This document shows positions 49,078 to 57,048 of a stretch of DNA of 64,000 bases, one piece after another (the first letter of the stretch is position 1; each line of letters begins with the position of its first letter). Source of the DNA: Rugamonas rubra. GTDB lineage: Bacteria; Pseudomonadota; Gammaproteobacteria; Burkholderiales; Burkholderiaceae_D. A program made the position numbers and the translations under genes. The DNA lies in contig NZ_FOTW01000026.1 of the NCBI RefSeq assembly GCF_900114705.1, positions 1 to 64,000 on the forward strand. The letters run 5' to 3'. The notes beneath the pieces are model-generated. The model saw nothing but the letters and a program-made list of their open reading frames with translations, did no database searches and was not told the DNA's origin.

Positions 49078-50781
49078 TTATAGGCTAATAATTTGCACTT
49101 CTTCTTCGGGATCGGCATGCAAAATTCGGCCGATAGCCATAATCAGCGCGACCGCGCCATCGATTTTGTTGTCCTCGCCCTGCTTGATCGGGCGCACCAC
49201 ATCGTCGTTGCCCGGCAAGTATTTGCCGATGACGTTCGATATGCACCAGGTCATGATCGGATTGCCATCGTGGTGGAACCGTCCCGACGCGATTGCCGAC
49301 TCCAGTTCCTTCATCGGGTCGCTCATGTTCGTGTAGTTCTGGGTGACCACGATGGGGTTGAGCCCTTCGTCGTCCAGCTGGTGCGATAAGCCGGTCGCGC
49401 CGTGCGGATCAATCGGGCATTCGTCAACTGGTGAAACCTTGTTGACCTCAATGGCCGACGCCAGTATTTCGCGATAGTCGACCTCGGCGCCCTCCGTCTC
49501 ATCGAGCAAGCCGGCGTTGACCCATGCCTGGAACCGCTCGGCCATCCGCTTGTTGTCGGTGTCGCGCACCGTTTCCTCTGGCACCCAGAACTTGGGCCCG
49601 ACGCTGTAGTAGTGCCGCCGACCGTCGATATCCCGGTGGTACACCTTGGCCATGCTGTTCATGTCCAACTTGCGCGCCAGGTCGAATCCCAGCACGCAGG
49701 ATTGGCCTTCGAACTGTTCTTGCGTCAGCGTCTTGTCCTCGCAGCCGCGCCACTTTTCCAGGTTGTAGAAGCCGGTCTTTGCCGACGTCCACACATTAAG
49801 GTGCTTGGTCTTGAACGTGTTGGTGAAGCGCGCGCTGCGGATCGCCTTTTGCTGCTGGCTTTCCAGGTAGGTGAGGAACACCGACACGCCCATGTTCGGG
49901 TTGGCCTTGGCCAGCACCCTTGGATCGGTCCAGTCGTCGCCCTCGTCGATGGTGAAAATCCAGCCGAACAACTCGTCGTCCGGCACCGTGCCGTCCAGCA
50001 TCTCCATTACCTGGCGCCGCTTGTCGTAGCACGGCCCTTCGATGTTCGCGCCTGCGGTCGTGATGATCAGGATCAGCGGCTGCCGGCGCGCCCCCATGCC
50101 GGTCAGCATGGTCTCGTAGAGGGCCGCGCTGCCGTGCTCGTGGTACTCATCGATGATCGCGCACGACGGCGATGCGCCATCGCCCGGGTTGCCGATCAGC
50201 GGTTCGAAGCGGCTGCCGTCATCCGGGCGGTTCATGTTCGACGCGTTCACTTCGATGCCGGCCGCCTCGATCAGCAGCGGCGTGCGCTTGACCATCAGGC
50301 GAGCGGGACGGAAGACTTCCAACGCCTGCTTTTCCGTGGTGGCGCCCGAGTAGACCTCGGCGCCGAACTCGTTGTCAGCGATGAACATCGCGATCGCCAC
50401 GCCGGCGCCGATGACGGACTTGCCATTCTTGCGGCAGACTTCCCAATAGCTTTCGCGGAAACGGCGGAAGCCGGTCTTCTTGACCTTCCAGCCAAAGGTG
50501 CAGGCCAGGCCAAATTTCTGCCACGGCTCCAGCGTCACTAGTTGGCGTTTGAACCCCCACTCACCCTTTGTGTGCGGCAGCAACTCGATTAGGTTCAGCT
50601 TCTTCTCGGCCTCGGCAGCGTCGAACTTGTACGCGTAAGCGCGCTTGCGGCTGGCGGCCAGGTCATCCAGGTGCCGCTGGCATGCGAGTTTGACCCATCG
50701 GCATGCCGGTAGCCGGCCGGCCACGATATCGCGCGCGTACTTGTTTGCCTGCTCGACGCACGGGTATTTTTTATCAGCCAT
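49078..50781 (-). CDS. Terminase large subunit
   Basis: 567 residues from ATG at 50781 (MADKKYPCVEQANKYARDIV). ATPase domain: Walker A-like RKNGKS (117-122) in the YWEVCRKNGKS context, and Walker B with catalytic Glu, AIIDEYHEH (208-216). Motif III is ITTAGANIEGPCYDK. The C-terminal nuclease domain has LGFDLARKLDMNS and further acidic residues (DPHGATGLS, NKIDGAVAL). It belongs to the HK97-type TerL family, packages DNA and cuts concatemers. Overlaps the small-subunit gene by 8 bp. Confidence 0.93.
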   Translation of the reverse strand: MADKKYPCVEQANKYARDIVAGRLPACRWVKLACQRHLDDLAASRKRAYAYKFDAAEAEKKLNLIELLPHTKGEWGFKRQLVTLEPWQKFGLACTFGWKVKKTGFRRFRESYWEVCRKNGKSVIGAGVAIAMFIADNEFGAEVYSGATTEKQALEVFRPARLMVKRTPLLIEAAGIEVNASNMNRPDDGSRFEPLIGNPGDGASPSCAIIDEYHEHGSAALYETMLTGMGARRQPLILIITTAGANIEGPCYDKRRQVMEMLDGTVPDDELFGWIFTIDEGDDWTDPRVLAKANPNMGVSVFLTYLESQQQKAIRSARFTNTFKTKHLNVWTSAKTGFYNLEKWRGCEDKTLTQEQFEGQSCVLGFDLARKLDMNSMAKVYHRDIDGRRHYYSVGPKFWVPEETVRDTDNKRMAERFQAWVNAGLLDETEGAEVDYREILASAIEVNKVSPVDECPIDPHGATGLSHQLDDEGLNPIVVTQNYTNMSDPMKELESAIASGRFHHDGNPIMTWCISNVIGKYLPGNDDVVRPIKQGEDNKIDGAVALIMAIGRILHADPEEEVQIISL

Positions 50782-51259
50782 TAATGAGTTTGCCGAACGG
50801 GTTGTCCTTCTTCTTGTTCCCGCCGCCGACCAGACGCTGCCGGCTTGCCGGGTCAAGGCCCAGCATCGCGCCGAACGTGACCATCTGCTTGGCTGCCTCG
50901 GCGAGCGCGGTCAAGGCTGGGTTCTTGATCGGCCCGCCGGTGGCGCCTTCCACCACGATGCCGTTCTCGGCGATGTGGGCAGCTGACGCGCGCCAGTTAC
51001 CGTAGGCCATACAGAACGCCTCGACGTTGTGCAGGTCGGTTACCTGCAGCACCTTTTGCATGAGCAGCGGCGGCGCCACGCGCATCCACATGTCACGCGC
51101 TTCGCCGACGATCCACTCGGGCGGATCAATATTGGTGACCAGCCCAAAGTCCGGCTCGTCATTGTTGATAGCGCGCTTACCTGGATTGCCTGCGGCTTTC
51201 TTGCGGGCGGTTGGCTTCGGTTTTCGGCCCCGGCCGGCGATTGTTGCGATCCCGCCCAT
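50774..51259 (-). CDS. Terminase small subunit (P27 family)
   Basis: 161 residues. The basic start (GRGRKPKPTARKKAAGNPGK) and the helical core (PPEWIVGEARDMWMRVAPPL, DLHNVEAFCMAYGNWRASAA) are typical of phage P27-family small terminases, which recognise the packaging site. Ends in NPFGKLING. It is preceded by an HNH nuclease gene, as in cos-type HK97-like phages. Confidence 0.88.
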   Translation of the reverse strand: MGGIATIAGRGRKPKPTARKKAAGNPGKRAINNDEPDFGLVTNIDPPEWIVGEARDMWMRVAPPLLMQKVLQVTDLHNVEAFCMAYGNWRASAAHIAENGIVVEGATGGPIKNPALTALAEAAKQMVTFGAMLGLDPASRQRLVGGGNKKKDNPFGKLING

Positions 51260-51421
51260 CGGCTACCTTTTGACTTTTAATTTCGCGGGCGTGAAAAAAA
51301 GGGGGACTGGACGGTCTAGCCGGAAAAGCCCCTGCACTTTTGACCACCCCCGCCTTTGCGCCCTGGTCGAGACGCTTCGCCGATGCCCTTGCTGCCGCAC
51401 CACACGCCATCAGGGCGTCGA

Positions 51422-51856
51422 TCACGCGCGCGTTGGGTCTGCACTGCGTCGGCCAAAGCCACCGTCCTCGGTCGCAGTCTTGCGATCATGATGTGGCTTG
51501 CACAGCGACTGCCAGTTTCCATCGCTGTCCCAGAACAGTGCCTTGGCCTTGGTGATGGCACGCTCGTCACCACTGTCCAGCGCGGCCTTGAGCTTATGCG
51601 GGGTGATGTGGTCAACCACGTTGGCCGGTACCGCTGGACGTCCTTCCTTTGCGCATGCCACGCAGAGCGGGTGCGCTCGGAGGTAAGCGGCCCTGGCCTT
51701 GCTCCATGCGCTGGTGTAACCGCGCTCGTGGGCGGTGCCACGCTGCTCGGCATCAGCTGCCTGGTTGGCCTTCTTGTGTTTGTCACAGTGGCCGGGCTTG
51801 TCGATCAAGGCGCCGCAGCCAGCTTGCCGGCAGATGGACTTGGCGCGGCGAGGCAT
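51422..51856 (-). CDS. HNH endonuclease of the packaging module
   Basis: 144 residues from ATG at 51856 (MPRRAKSICRQAGCGALIDK). A zinc-binding start (CRQAGC, GHCDKH) and an HNH core: TSAWSKARAAYLRAHPLCVA, PANVVDHITPHK, then NWQSLCKPHHDRKT. HNH proteins next to terminase genes (HK97 gp74-like) are needed for cos cleavage in related phages. It overlaps the upstream 59-residue gene by one base (TGATG). Confidence 0.87.
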   Translation of the reverse strand: MPRRAKSICRQAGCGALIDKPGHCDKHKKANQAADAEQRGTAHERGYTSAWSKARAAYLRAHPLCVACAKEGRPAVPANVVDHITPHKLKAALDSGDERAITKAKALFWDSDGNWQSLCKPHHDRKTATEDGGFGRRSADPTRA

Positions 51857-52035
51857 CAGCGGGCGACGCGCCAGGCTGCAGCGAACGAGGCGCTCACGCC
51901 CATGTGCTGGCGCCACAATCGATAGCTATTGATAAGGCGAACGGGCCAACGGCGGCGCTTGACGTCAATCCGCATGTGCCATTCTGCCGGCGCGCCGAGG
52001 ACGTGGTTGTTGGATGGGTGTTGCACTTTGTTCAT
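51856..52035 (-). CDS. 59-residue conserved-looking phage protein
   Basis: ATG at 52035; stop overlaps the HNH start (TGATG). Reads MNKVQHPSNNHVLGAPAEWH, then MRIDVKRRRWPVRLINSYRL, basic and tryptophan-containing. Family not recognised, but the HPSNNHVLGAPxxW start looks like a constrained motif. Translational coupling to HNH supports it. Confidence 0.6.
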   Translation of the reverse strand: MNKVQHPSNNHVLGAPAEWHMRIDVKRRRWPVRLINSYRLWRQHMGVSASFAAAWRVAR

Positions 52036-52169
52036 GCTCTGCTTTCGTGTGTCACAGCCCGGTCCGACAAAGCACCGCGATGCTCTGCGTAGGAGGCAAT
52101 CGGCTCTTGTACGTCTGTGACGGCGCTGATATTGGATGCCGCCTCTGGAGCGCGCTGGCGGCTGCCGCG

Positions 52170-52544
52170 TTAAATGTTCAGTTCCAGGCCGCCGCCCTCG
52201 CCCACCAGGCGGTGGACGTTGGGGACCATGCCGCCCGTGGCGTACTTCTTGGCCGACGTGCGCGCCATGAACTCCGCATGCGCCCGCTCGGTGCGCTCGC
52301 GCATCCAGGCATCGAAGCCCATCAGCACGGCCGGATGTTCCGGTGGCGCGGCGGGCGGCTCGCGGCGCTCCAGCGTGTAGCTGGAGAACGCACGCTCCAT
52401 GCTGGCGAGGTCGTCCGGGTAATACTCACAGTCGACCGTGACGAACTGCCCGGCGCGACAGTGCAGGCTGAACGAAGCCGTATGCCTGGGCAGACCTAGC
52501 GCGTCGAGCAGCTCCCGGCTGATCTGGTGTCCGAGAATCGGCAT
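52170..52544 (-). CDS. Hypothetical phage protein
   Basis: 124 residues. Starts MPILGHQISRELLDALGLPR, with FSLHCRAGQFVTVDCEYYPD and a helical, arginine-rich end (FDAWMRERTERAHAEFMART). Not recognised. It lies at the head of the late operon, 12 bp after the next small gene. Confidence 0.55.
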   Translation of the reverse strand: MPILGHQISRELLDALGLPRHTASFSLHCRAGQFVTVDCEYYPDDLASMERAFSSYTLERREPPAAPPEHPAVLMGFDAWMRERTERAHAEFMARTSAKKYATGGMVPNVHRLVGEGGGLELNI

Positions 52545-52555
52545 ATCAACTTCCT

Positions 52556-52750
52556 TCAGTATGGTTTAGCCGGCGGCACCATGGCGGCCGTGGCGCTGGC
52601 CGAGGTACCGGTGGCGCCGTAGCCCTTGGCGCGCAGGATTTCGCGGGCGCGCTCGGCGTCTTGCAGTTGGGCGGCGAGCTGGTCGAGCTGCTTGCCGTCG
52701 CGCTCGCGGACGGCGCGCAGGATCAGCTCTCGGTAGTGGCGCGGCTTCAT
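52556..52750 (-). CDS. Small helical phage protein
   Basis: 64 residues from ATG at 52750 (MKPRHYRELILRAVRERDGK). Two helices (QLDQLAAQLQDAERAREILR) and a flexible tail (AKGYGATGTSASAT). Not recognised; follows a 46-residue membrane protein by 2 bp. Confidence 0.5.
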   Translation of the reverse strand: MKPRHYRELILRAVRERDGKQLDQLAAQLQDAERAREILRAKGYGATGTSASATAAMVPPAKPY

Positions 52751-52752
52751 GG

Positions 52753-52893
52753 TCAGGCTGTTGCCGCGTGCAGCAGCGGCTTGAGCAACGACCAGAGCCA
52801 CGGCAGGCCGAAGATGGCAGCGGTCGCCACGGTGGCACCGATCACGATCCCGGCAACGCACAGGCCGATGATGGCCGATCCGATAGCATCCAT
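52753..52893 (-). CDS. 46-residue membrane protein
   Basis: ATG at 52893; reads MDAIGSAIIGLCVAGIVIGA then TVATAAIFGLPWLWSLLKPL. One long or two short membrane helices, no signal cleavage site. Too short for routine gene calling but in a tight operon context (2 bp before the next ATG). Role unknown. Confidence 0.5.
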   Translation of the reverse strand: MDAIGSAIIGLCVAGIVIGATVATAAIFGLPWLWSLLKPLLHAATA

Positions 52894-52976
52894 GCAACAC
52901 CTCAAATAAAAAAGCCGCCAGGCGCGTGTGCGGCCGGCGGCGAAGGCCCGGCGCGGTGACGCGGGGCAGGAGACTC

Positions 52977-53065
52977 TGGTGGAAGATAAGGGATTCGAAC
53001 CCTTGGCTGAGGAGCTATTGCATTGCAGATGCAGCGACCCAGTCTATCTGCGTCACCCTTAGTCC
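52977..53065 (-). tRNA. Degenerate class-II-like tRNA, isotype uncertain
   Basis: The minus strand ends ATCTTCC-ACCA with encoded CCA and an intact T arm (AAGGG-TTCGAAT-CCCTT). A D-like stem (GTGAC / GTCGC), an anticodon-like arm CTGCA-TCTGCAA-TGCAA, and a short variable stem GCT-CCTC-AGC follow class II order. The 5' acceptor (GGACTAA) pairs at only four of seven positions, and the loop has C where T33 is expected. A decayed or highly divergent phage tRNA. Confidence 0.5.
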
Positions 53066-53098
53066 AGATCGGCAAGCCGACATCTCGGGCAATCTTCC

Positions 53099-53172
53099 TG
53101 GAGCGGGTGAAGGGAATCGAACCCTCGTCTTTTACTTGGAAGGCAGCGGCTCTGCCATTGAGCTACACCCGC
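53099..53172 (-). tRNA. tRNA-Gly(TCC), phage-borne
   Basis: 74 nt with encoded CCA. Acceptor GCGGGTG / CACCCGC pairs fully, the D stem is GCTC/GAGC, the T arm is GAGGG-TTCGATT-CCCTT, and the anticodon loop CTTCCAA gives TCC. The anticodon stem is weak: three pairs next to the loop, then C-A and G-A mismatches. Located in the late-to-replication gap, typical for phage tRNAs. Confidence 0.82.
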
Positions 53173-53217
53173 GCATCAAGTGCTATTATTGCAACTCCAA
53201 AACTAAGGAGGGCTAAA

Positions 53218-53406
53218 ATGGCTGTATCGGATCTGGAGGCTGCAAAACTTGCAGCAGGAATAATTCAGGCAGGGCTTTCATCCAACGCTATAAAACTGTA
53301 CGGAATGACCGGAAACATCGCTGATCCTGAGCAAAACGCGACCGATGATGGGGTTTATCTCGCCAGCGTCTACCAAGCCGTCTTTACTGTGATTCGCGAC
53401 TCGTAA
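53218..53406 (+). CDS. Plus-strand small protein between tRNAs and terminator
   Basis: 62 residues from ATG at 53218 behind AAGGAGGG, one of the best ribosome binding sites in the prophage. Reads MAVSDLEAAKLAAGIIQAGL, LYGMTGNIADPEQN, ending AVFTVIRDS. Not recognised. It opposes the late operon and has its own terminator, the signature of a separately expressed accessory gene. Confidence 0.65.
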   Translation: MAVSDLEAAKLAAGIIQAGLSSNAIKLYGMTGNIADPEQNATDDGVYLASVYQAVFTVIRDS

Positions 53407-53420
53407 CAATAGAGACAAGA

Positions 53421-53453
53421 AAAAAGCCCGCGACTATGAAGTGGCGGGCTTTT
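53421..53453. terminator. Bidirectional terminator
   Basis: AAAAAAGCCCGC and GCGGGCTTTTCTTT flank a 12-base loop, 14 bp after the plus-strand gene stop. A and T runs on both sides allow termination in both directions. Confidence 0.85.
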
Positions 53454-53646
53454 CTTTGGGCGTAACAGGACATCAACGTCTCGGCTTCAGGTTGGCCGCT
53501 GCCCTGCACGGCGCGCTGGGCGCCTTGCGTAAATTATGCGCGCCGGGTGATGCTCAAGGCGCGCAGTGCATCAATTATATACCTGTGTTTACGAACAGTG
53601 GCAAAACTTTGTTTCCTGAATCAAAATATGGCTTTGGGGAAACACA

Positions 53647-54282
53647 TTGGATTTCGATCAAGGTTTGAAAATTGCAACATGGATTGTGCTCACCGTCCTC
53701 GGACTCGTCGGAGTATGGTTCTCGACACGACAATTTACGTTAGGAGCGAAGGCAGCGAATCGGGAGGAATACAAGTTCGCCAAAAGCTTTTTCGAAGATA
53801 TCAAACAGAACGCTGACATGCACCCTTTCGCTCGGCAGAAGGGATATCAAGCCATCGCGGGCAGCCAATCGCTCCCAGCGCCTGTGATCGAACACTTGAT
53901 GTCGCTGACAGATCCGGTGGTGGCCTTGCAAGATTATGTGATCTCGAAGAGCTACTTAAAACATGTGCCCGGAACGTCTAAGCGCCAACTTGATTTTTCA
54001 GGATCGCCATTTGCCACCCATGAACGGCGCCAAGCATGGAGCTTGGTCTACGCTGCAGGCTTTGTCGTAGCGTACCTCGTTGCCGTCACACCGATTATCT
54101 TCTGGATGATCGACAAAATCTCGTCATCGGTCGCGATCGCCTTGATGACAACAATTTTTCCAGTAAGTATGTACGTTGCGATCACGCTCGCCCGTGAAGT
54201 AAGACAAATACGAGCCGGCATGCGGCTGATACAAGCCCAAAATGAACAGGCGGACCGAGAAGACGCCGCCGCCCAGCCCTGA
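53647..54282 (+). CDS. Plus-strand membrane protein (accessory gene)
   Basis: 211 residues; TTG start at 53647 with GGGGA 8 bp upstream. One N-terminal membrane helix (ATWIVLTVLGLVGVWF), a soluble middle (KFAKSFFEDIKQNADMHPFA, SLTDPVVALQDYVISKSYLK) and two C-terminal helices (VYAAGFVVAYLVAVTPIIFW and SSVAIALMTTIFPVSMYVAI). Lower GC than neighbours and an independent plus-strand position. Not recognised as a known family. Superinfection exclusion or phage defence is a possibility only. Confidence 0.7.
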   Translation: MDFDQGLKIATWIVLTVLGLVGVWFSTRQFTLGAKAANREEYKFAKSFFEDIKQNADMHPFARQKGYQAIAGSQSLPAPVIEHLMSLTDPVVALQDYVISKSYLKHVPGTSKRQLDFSGSPFATHERRQAWSLVYAAGFVVAYLVAVTPIIFWMIDKISSSVAIALMTTIFPVSMYVAITLAREVRQIRAGMRLIQAQNEQADREDAAAQP

Positions 54283-54291
54283 GCGCCGAAG

Positions 54292-54795
54292 CTACAGGCC
54301 CATCTCATCGGCCAGCCGTTTCATCGTCTGGCCGGCGGCGTGAGCGGAGATCGCGTCGAGCGCCTCCACCATCTGCTCGACGTACTTCAACTCGTTGTGC
54401 TTCACCGCCACGGCGCGCCGGCCGGTACCACGGCAGATCCGGCAGGGCACGTCCGACATCACGCTCGAGGCGCCGCGCACCGGCTCATAGGCGCGGCCCG
54501 TGCACGCCGGGCACACGTCGTTGAGCCAGTGGTCGAGCGACAGGCGCGCCATCTTGGCCGGGCTGACGTCGGCCGGCCAGGAGCGCGTCGCGGCCTTGCC
54601 GATGACGATCTCACGCCAGGCTTCGAGCAGCGCCTGGTAGCTGGTGGCGTCGCTGGCGTACTTCACGCGGAACAGCTTGGTGCCCAGGTCGCGGCACAGC
54701 GCGGCGGCGGCCAGCACCTCGGTGTGGTGGTGGTGCGCATCGTCGCGCAGGTTCGATGCGGTGATCGAGCGGGTGTACTTTTGGATGACGTTCAA
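54292..54795 (-). CDS. Zinc-finger phage protein, possible late antiterminator (Q-like)
   Basis: 167 residues. The centre-to-end holds a DnaJ-like cysteine pair set, CPACTGR and CRICRGTG, predicted to bind zinc, as in several phage antitermination Q proteins. The helical N-terminus (TEVLAAAALCRDLGTKLFRV) carries a DDAHHHHTE run. It is the last gene of the leftward replication module, upstream of the late operon, where Q is encoded in lambdoid phages. The many internal terminators of the late operon would suit such a factor. Inference from motif and place. Confidence 0.55.
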   Translation of the reverse strand: MNVIQKYTRSITASNLRDDAHHHHTEVLAAAALCRDLGTKLFRVKYASDATSYQALLEAWREIVIGKAATRSWPADVSPAKMARLSLDHWLNDVCPACTGRAYEPVRGASSVMSDVPCRICRGTGRRAVAVKHNELKYVEQMVEALDAISAHAAGQTMKRLADEMGL

Positions 54796-54850
54796 TTGCT
54801 GCCTCTTTCGACTCTAGTTTCTTGGTGCTGGCGGTGGGCGCCGTGCTGCG

Positions 54851-56239
54851 CTATCTCTTGCTGCCAAATCCGCCGCCGCTCGACTTCGTCTCTGGCGCCG
54901 CTGGTGGTGGGCCAATCCATCTCGTGAACTTTGCCGTTGGGCCGTCGAACATGAGGTGGACGTCGCCCAATGCGCCGCTGCGCTGCTTCCGGATCAGCAC
55001 CTCGGTGTAACCGCGCAGCTCGGGGGCGTCCGGCTTGTGCATCTCAGGTCGGTGCACCAGCATGACCACGTCGCCGTCCTGTTCGATCTCGCCGGAGTCG
55101 CGCAAGTCCGACAGGATAGGTCGCTTATCCGGCCGTTCCTCCGACTTGCGGCTGAGCTGGGCTAGCGCGATCACGGTGACGCCGAGCTCCTTGGCCAGCG
55201 CCTTCAGGCCCCGCGAGTACGATCCGACCTGGTCGGTGCGCTTGTCACCATCGCCGCCGGACATCAGGCCGATGTAGTCGACGATGATGACGTCCAGGCC
55301 GTGCTTGCGCTTCCAGGCCTTCGCCTTCATGCGCAGCTCGAGCAGCGTGATCGCCGGCGTGTCGTCGATGGCGAAACGCACATCGTCCAGCCTGATGCAG
55401 CCGTGCGTCACGCCATCCCATGCGGATTTGTCGTTCTGGTCAATCCGGCCCATCACCTTCGACAGCGGCACCTGCCCACGGTTGGCGAGCGCGCGGCCGG
55501 CCACCTCTTGGCTGCCCACCTCCATCGAAAACATCAAGACGCTATGCTGTTCGGAGATGTTCAGGCCAATATCGGACGACAGCGCGGTCTTGCCCATGGA
55601 TGGGCGGCCTGCGATGATGATCAGTTGCTGCGGGCGAAAGCCGCCGTTGAGGAGCCGGTCAAGCTCCTCGATGCCCGTCGAGATCGCGCTGTCCTGGCCC
55701 TCGGAACGCTGAGACACGCCGTCGACGAACTCCGCCAGCACCGTGCGGATCATGCGCGGCTCGTTGCGCACGCGGCGCTCGGCCAGCGCCGTGATCCATG
55801 ACTGGGCCTGGTCCAGCACCTGGTCGCCGCTCTTGCCCAGCGGCTGGTGCGCCAGGCCGGCCATCTTGTCGCCGATGTGGATCACGCCGCGCAGCAGCGC
55901 GCGGTCGACGATGACCTTGGCCTGGGCGGCGATGCCGGAGGCGCTAGGGGCGCTCTGCGCCATCTGGTTGAGGTACACCCCCAAGTCGGCGCCGAACACA
56001 GCGCCACGGGCCTGCATCGCAGCCAGAACCGTGATCACGTCGGCCGACCCGCCTTTCGAAACCAGTCTGACGATCTCCGCGAAGATCTCGCCGTGGTCGG
56101 CGCGGTAAAAATGCTTGCCTTGCAGGTCACCCAGCCGGTCGAAGCCTTCATTGAAGCGCATCAGGCCGCCCAGCACGGCGTGCTCGGCTTCGATGGAGTG
56201 CGGTGGCACCGCGAGGTGCTGCTGGTCGTTCATGTTCAT
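54851..56239 (-). CDS. dnaB: Replicative DNA helicase, DnaB-like
   Basis: 462 residues. The N-terminal DnaB domain (PPHSIEAEHAVLGGLMRFNE, VLAAMQARGAVFGADLGVYL) joins a RecA-like C-terminal domain: Walker A GRPSMGKT (211-218), Walker B LDVIIVDYIGLM, and the arginine-finger region LIRKQRSGALGDV. It unwinds phage DNA at the replication fork; the prophage thus does not depend on host DnaB loading. Overlaps the YdaU-like gene by 4 bp. Confidence 0.92.
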   Translation of the reverse strand: MNMNDQQHLAVPPHSIEAEHAVLGGLMRFNEGFDRLGDLQGKHFYRADHGEIFAEIVRLVSKGGSADVITVLAAMQARGAVFGADLGVYLNQMAQSAPSASGIAAQAKVIVDRALLRGVIHIGDKMAGLAHQPLGKSGDQVLDQAQSWITALAERRVRNEPRMIRTVLAEFVDGVSQRSEGQDSAISTGIEELDRLLNGGFRPQQLIIIAGRPSMGKTALSSDIGLNISEQHSVLMFSMEVGSQEVAGRALANRGQVPLSKVMGRIDQNDKSAWDGVTHGCIRLDDVRFAIDDTPAITLLELRMKAKAWKRKHGLDVIIVDYIGLMSGGDGDKRTDQVGSYSRGLKALAKELGVTVIALAQLSRKSEERPDKRPILSDLRDSGEIEQDGDVVMLVHRPEMHKPDAPELRGYTEVLIRKQRSGALGDVHLMFDGPTAKFTRWIGPPPAAPETKSSGGGFGSKR

Positions 56240-57048
56240 GCTGCGTCCCGGTGGTACTTGTTTTCCAGCGTCTTGGCGAAGCCAGTCGGCGAAAAGATGA
56301 AGTCGATGTCGGCAAAGAAGGCCCGCTTACCGGGCAGTGGCGGCGCCCGGCCGGTAAGGAACTTCGATTCGGAGCAGATCTCGAAGAACTGGCGCCAGGC
56401 AGCCAGGCCAGCCGATCTCGTGGTGTAGCCGAAGGGCTCGCAGGTCAGAACGGATGCCTCCAGCCAACGGGCTTTGATCGCGCTTTTCCGTGCGGCGTTG
56501 ACGACCTTGATTTGCGGGTTGTTCGGCATCAGCTCGTGGTACAGGTTGACGATCAATCCGGTCGGGCACCTCCGCACGTCGTCGTCAGGCGACGATGTAG
56601 TTGAAGTATTTGGTTCTTGGTTCTTGGTTATTGGTTCTTGGTTAGTTGGAGTGCCGTTGTTCGGCTGTTCAACGGCCGTTGGAACAGCCGTTGAAACACC
56701 GTTCAGCGCCTCTTGCTTTTGTATTGCTCTTTTTGCAGCAGAAGCCTTTCCGGCCAAGGATTTTTGGCTTGTCGAGTTACGGTAGGCTTCCAGTTCATCC
56801 TCGCAGCGCTGGTGATACCAGCCCGTTGGCGTTTTCGTGAAAAACTCGTTCAACACCTGTTCAACGGCCGTTACTTCCTCGTTGGAACGGGCCAAGATTT
56901 TCCGGCACAGCGCGGGCTGATCGAGGGTGAGGCGCGCTTCGGTGTCGTAGTAGACATCCATCAGGTCGCGATAGATGCTGCGCTCGATCCGCGACAGGTG
57001 CCTGGTGGCGCGGTCGAAGTCGCCAATGTGATGTGGATAGAAGTTCAT
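56236..57048 (-). CDS. YdaU/DUF1376-like replication protein
   Basis: 270 residues. The N-terminal DUF1376 domain is clear: NFYPHHIGDFDRATRHLSRI, ERSIYRDLMDVYYDTEARL, and FTKTPTGWYHQRCEDELEAY. A low-complexity linker contains NQEPITKNQEPNT. The C-terminal part (AARKSAIKARWLEASVLTCE, WRQFFEICSESKFLTGR) resembles phage replisome organisers. Placed just before DnaB, it probably recruits the helicase to the origin. Confidence 0.82.
   Translation of the reverse strand: MNFYPHHIGDFDRATRHLSRIERSIYRDLMDVYYDTEARLTLDQPALCRKILARSNEEVTAVEQVLNEFFTKTPTGWYHQRCEDELEAYRNSTSQKSLAGKASAAKRAIQKQEALNGVSTAVPTAVEQPNNGTPTNQEPITKNQEPNTSTTSSPDDDVRRCPTGLIVNLYHELMPNNPQIKVVNAARKSAIKARWLEASVLTCEPFGYTTRSAGLAAWRQFFEICSESKFLTGRAPPLPGKRAFFADIDFIFSPTGFAKTLENKYHRDAA
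56610..56646 (-). repeat. Heptamer microsatellite in the YdaU-like gene
   Basis: About five imperfect copies of (t)tggttc/(t)tggtta at 7-bp spacing encode the NQEP-type linker. Because the period is not a multiple of three, slippage would shift the frame. Confidence 0.6.

Noticed and set aside
52036..52169. In-frame open stretch between the 124-residue gene and the 59-residue gene
   Set aside because: It continues past the 124-residue gene's stop to a TGA overlapping the next start but has no start codon of its own.
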